NCBI RefSeq assembly: GCF_963678635.1
Contig: NC_087066.1
Coordinates: 20,059,996 to 20,123,995 of the forward strand
Direction of reading: 5' to 3'
DNA length: 64,000 bases
DNA from: Symsagittifera roscoffensis
Lineage: Eukaryota; Xenacoelomorpha; Acoela; Convolutidae
Shown in pieces: positions 63,440 through 64,000 of this stretch. Each line of letters begins with the position of its first letter. Within the stretch, counting starts at the first letter, position 1. The notes beneath the pieces were generated by a model that was not told the DNA's origin, did no database searches, and saw nothing but the letters and a program-made list of their open reading frames with translations. The translations under genes and the position numbers were made by a program.

Positions 63440-63975
63440 TCAGATTATCACTTAGAAGGGTTGCTTAGGGGCTTAAGTTACCTCGGAGGGTTACTTCGAA
63501 GGGTATTCAAAACGCTTAACTTACTTCGAAGGGTTACCTCGGAGAGTTTCTTAAGCACTTACGTTACATCGGAGGGTTCCCCTAAGATCACTAAGGAGGG
63601 TTACTAAGAGGCTAATTAAACTCCGGAGGGTTACCTCGGAGGGTTCCCTGAGATTTCATAAGTTTTTGCCTCGAAGAGTAATCAGGCTAGTGTCAGAATG
63701 AATCACGATAGGCTAAACTTACTTTGAGTGGGTTGATTGAACTATTTCGGAGGGCTCCGCAAAAATTTTTTGCTCAGGAGGGTTATTAACGTGTTTAACT
63801 GACTCCGGGGGCTACTTCTGAGGGTTCCCCAAAAATCGCAAAATCAAGTGTTTTCGCCGCGGTGAAGCCTCCGATTGCGGTCTAACTTACTTAAAACGAG
63901 GTTAGTTGAACCGATCAACCTACCTTGTGGGATGGAAAGGGAGTTTTTTTAAATTTCTGTCGCTCGTAGGGTTCC
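63440..63975 (+). repeat. Degenerate GGAGGGTT array
   Basis: Thirteen or more copies of a TCGGAGGGTTACC-like unit (variants GAAGGGTT, GGAGGGTTCCC, TGAGGGTTCCCC) at irregular spacing over ~530 bp, all in one orientation. No coding frame. It continues to the window end. Confidence 0.75.
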
Positions 63976-64000
63976 CTATAATTTGGACCCTCCAAACTGA

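Noticed and set aside
1-64000. tRNA or rRNA genes
   Set aside because: No cloverleaf or conserved rRNA segment was noticed on reading; a covariance-model scan would be needed to exclude them fully.

Overview
This is an AT-rich, intron-bearing animal genome segment made almost entirely of nested and duplicated mobile elements. The phylum cannot be fixed from the sequence; a nematode or another small invertebrate fits the AT content, the short introns and the TTTTNCAG splice acceptors. No bacterial operon, rRNA, tRNA or CRISPR array was seen.

Layout. (1) 1-12869, + strand: the 3' two thirds of a large Ty3/Gypsy-class LTR element with extra genes. It carries pol (open at the left window edge), two small hydrophobic frames, a 378-codon Pro/Ser/Thr-rich frame with no ATG, an envelope-like glycoprotein, an unrecognised 601-aa protein, a 1.6 kb untranslated stretch and a 665 bp LTR. 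(2) 12870-20546: host DNA with at least six probable exons of one minus-strand gene (a cysteine-rich, thrombospondin-repeat-like secreted protein) plus interspersed repeats. (3) 20547-20654: the first 85 bp of a second LTR running into a 23 bp assembly gap. (4) 20655-28180, - strand: a decayed inverted copy of element 1 lacking pol. (5) 28190-29690: unassigned. (6) About 29.8-62.3 kb, - strand: a degraded second Ty3/Gypsy element (gag, zinc knuckle, protease, RT, RNase H, integrase and downstream frames), cut in two at the start of its RNase H domain. (7) 36050-57706: the insert that cut it, a 21.66 kb Maverick/Polinton with ~555 bp terminal inverted repeats and a perfect 6 bp target duplication GATGCG. 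(8) 62.3-64 kb: leader or flank with a degenerate GGAGGGTT array.

The Polinton carries protein-primed DNA polymerase B (minus strand, broken), a partial second copy of that gene, and a plus-strand capsid module (minor capsid, small basic protein, N-terminally truncated major capsid, adenain-like protease), all damaged. No integrase or packaging ATPase was recognised. Its centre holds the most unusual structure in the window: four tandem copies of a ~2 kb block lying divergently upstream of the polymerase. Each block has a cluster of TGACGTCA (CRE/ATF) palindromes, a two-frame ORF, a tiny hydrophobic ORF, an array of five GATTGGAYACGAC-like motifs, and a small spliced ORF that is intact in the last two copies. 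I recognise none of these three proteins. The block looks like a regulatory and accessory-gene cassette amplified inside a virus-like transposon.
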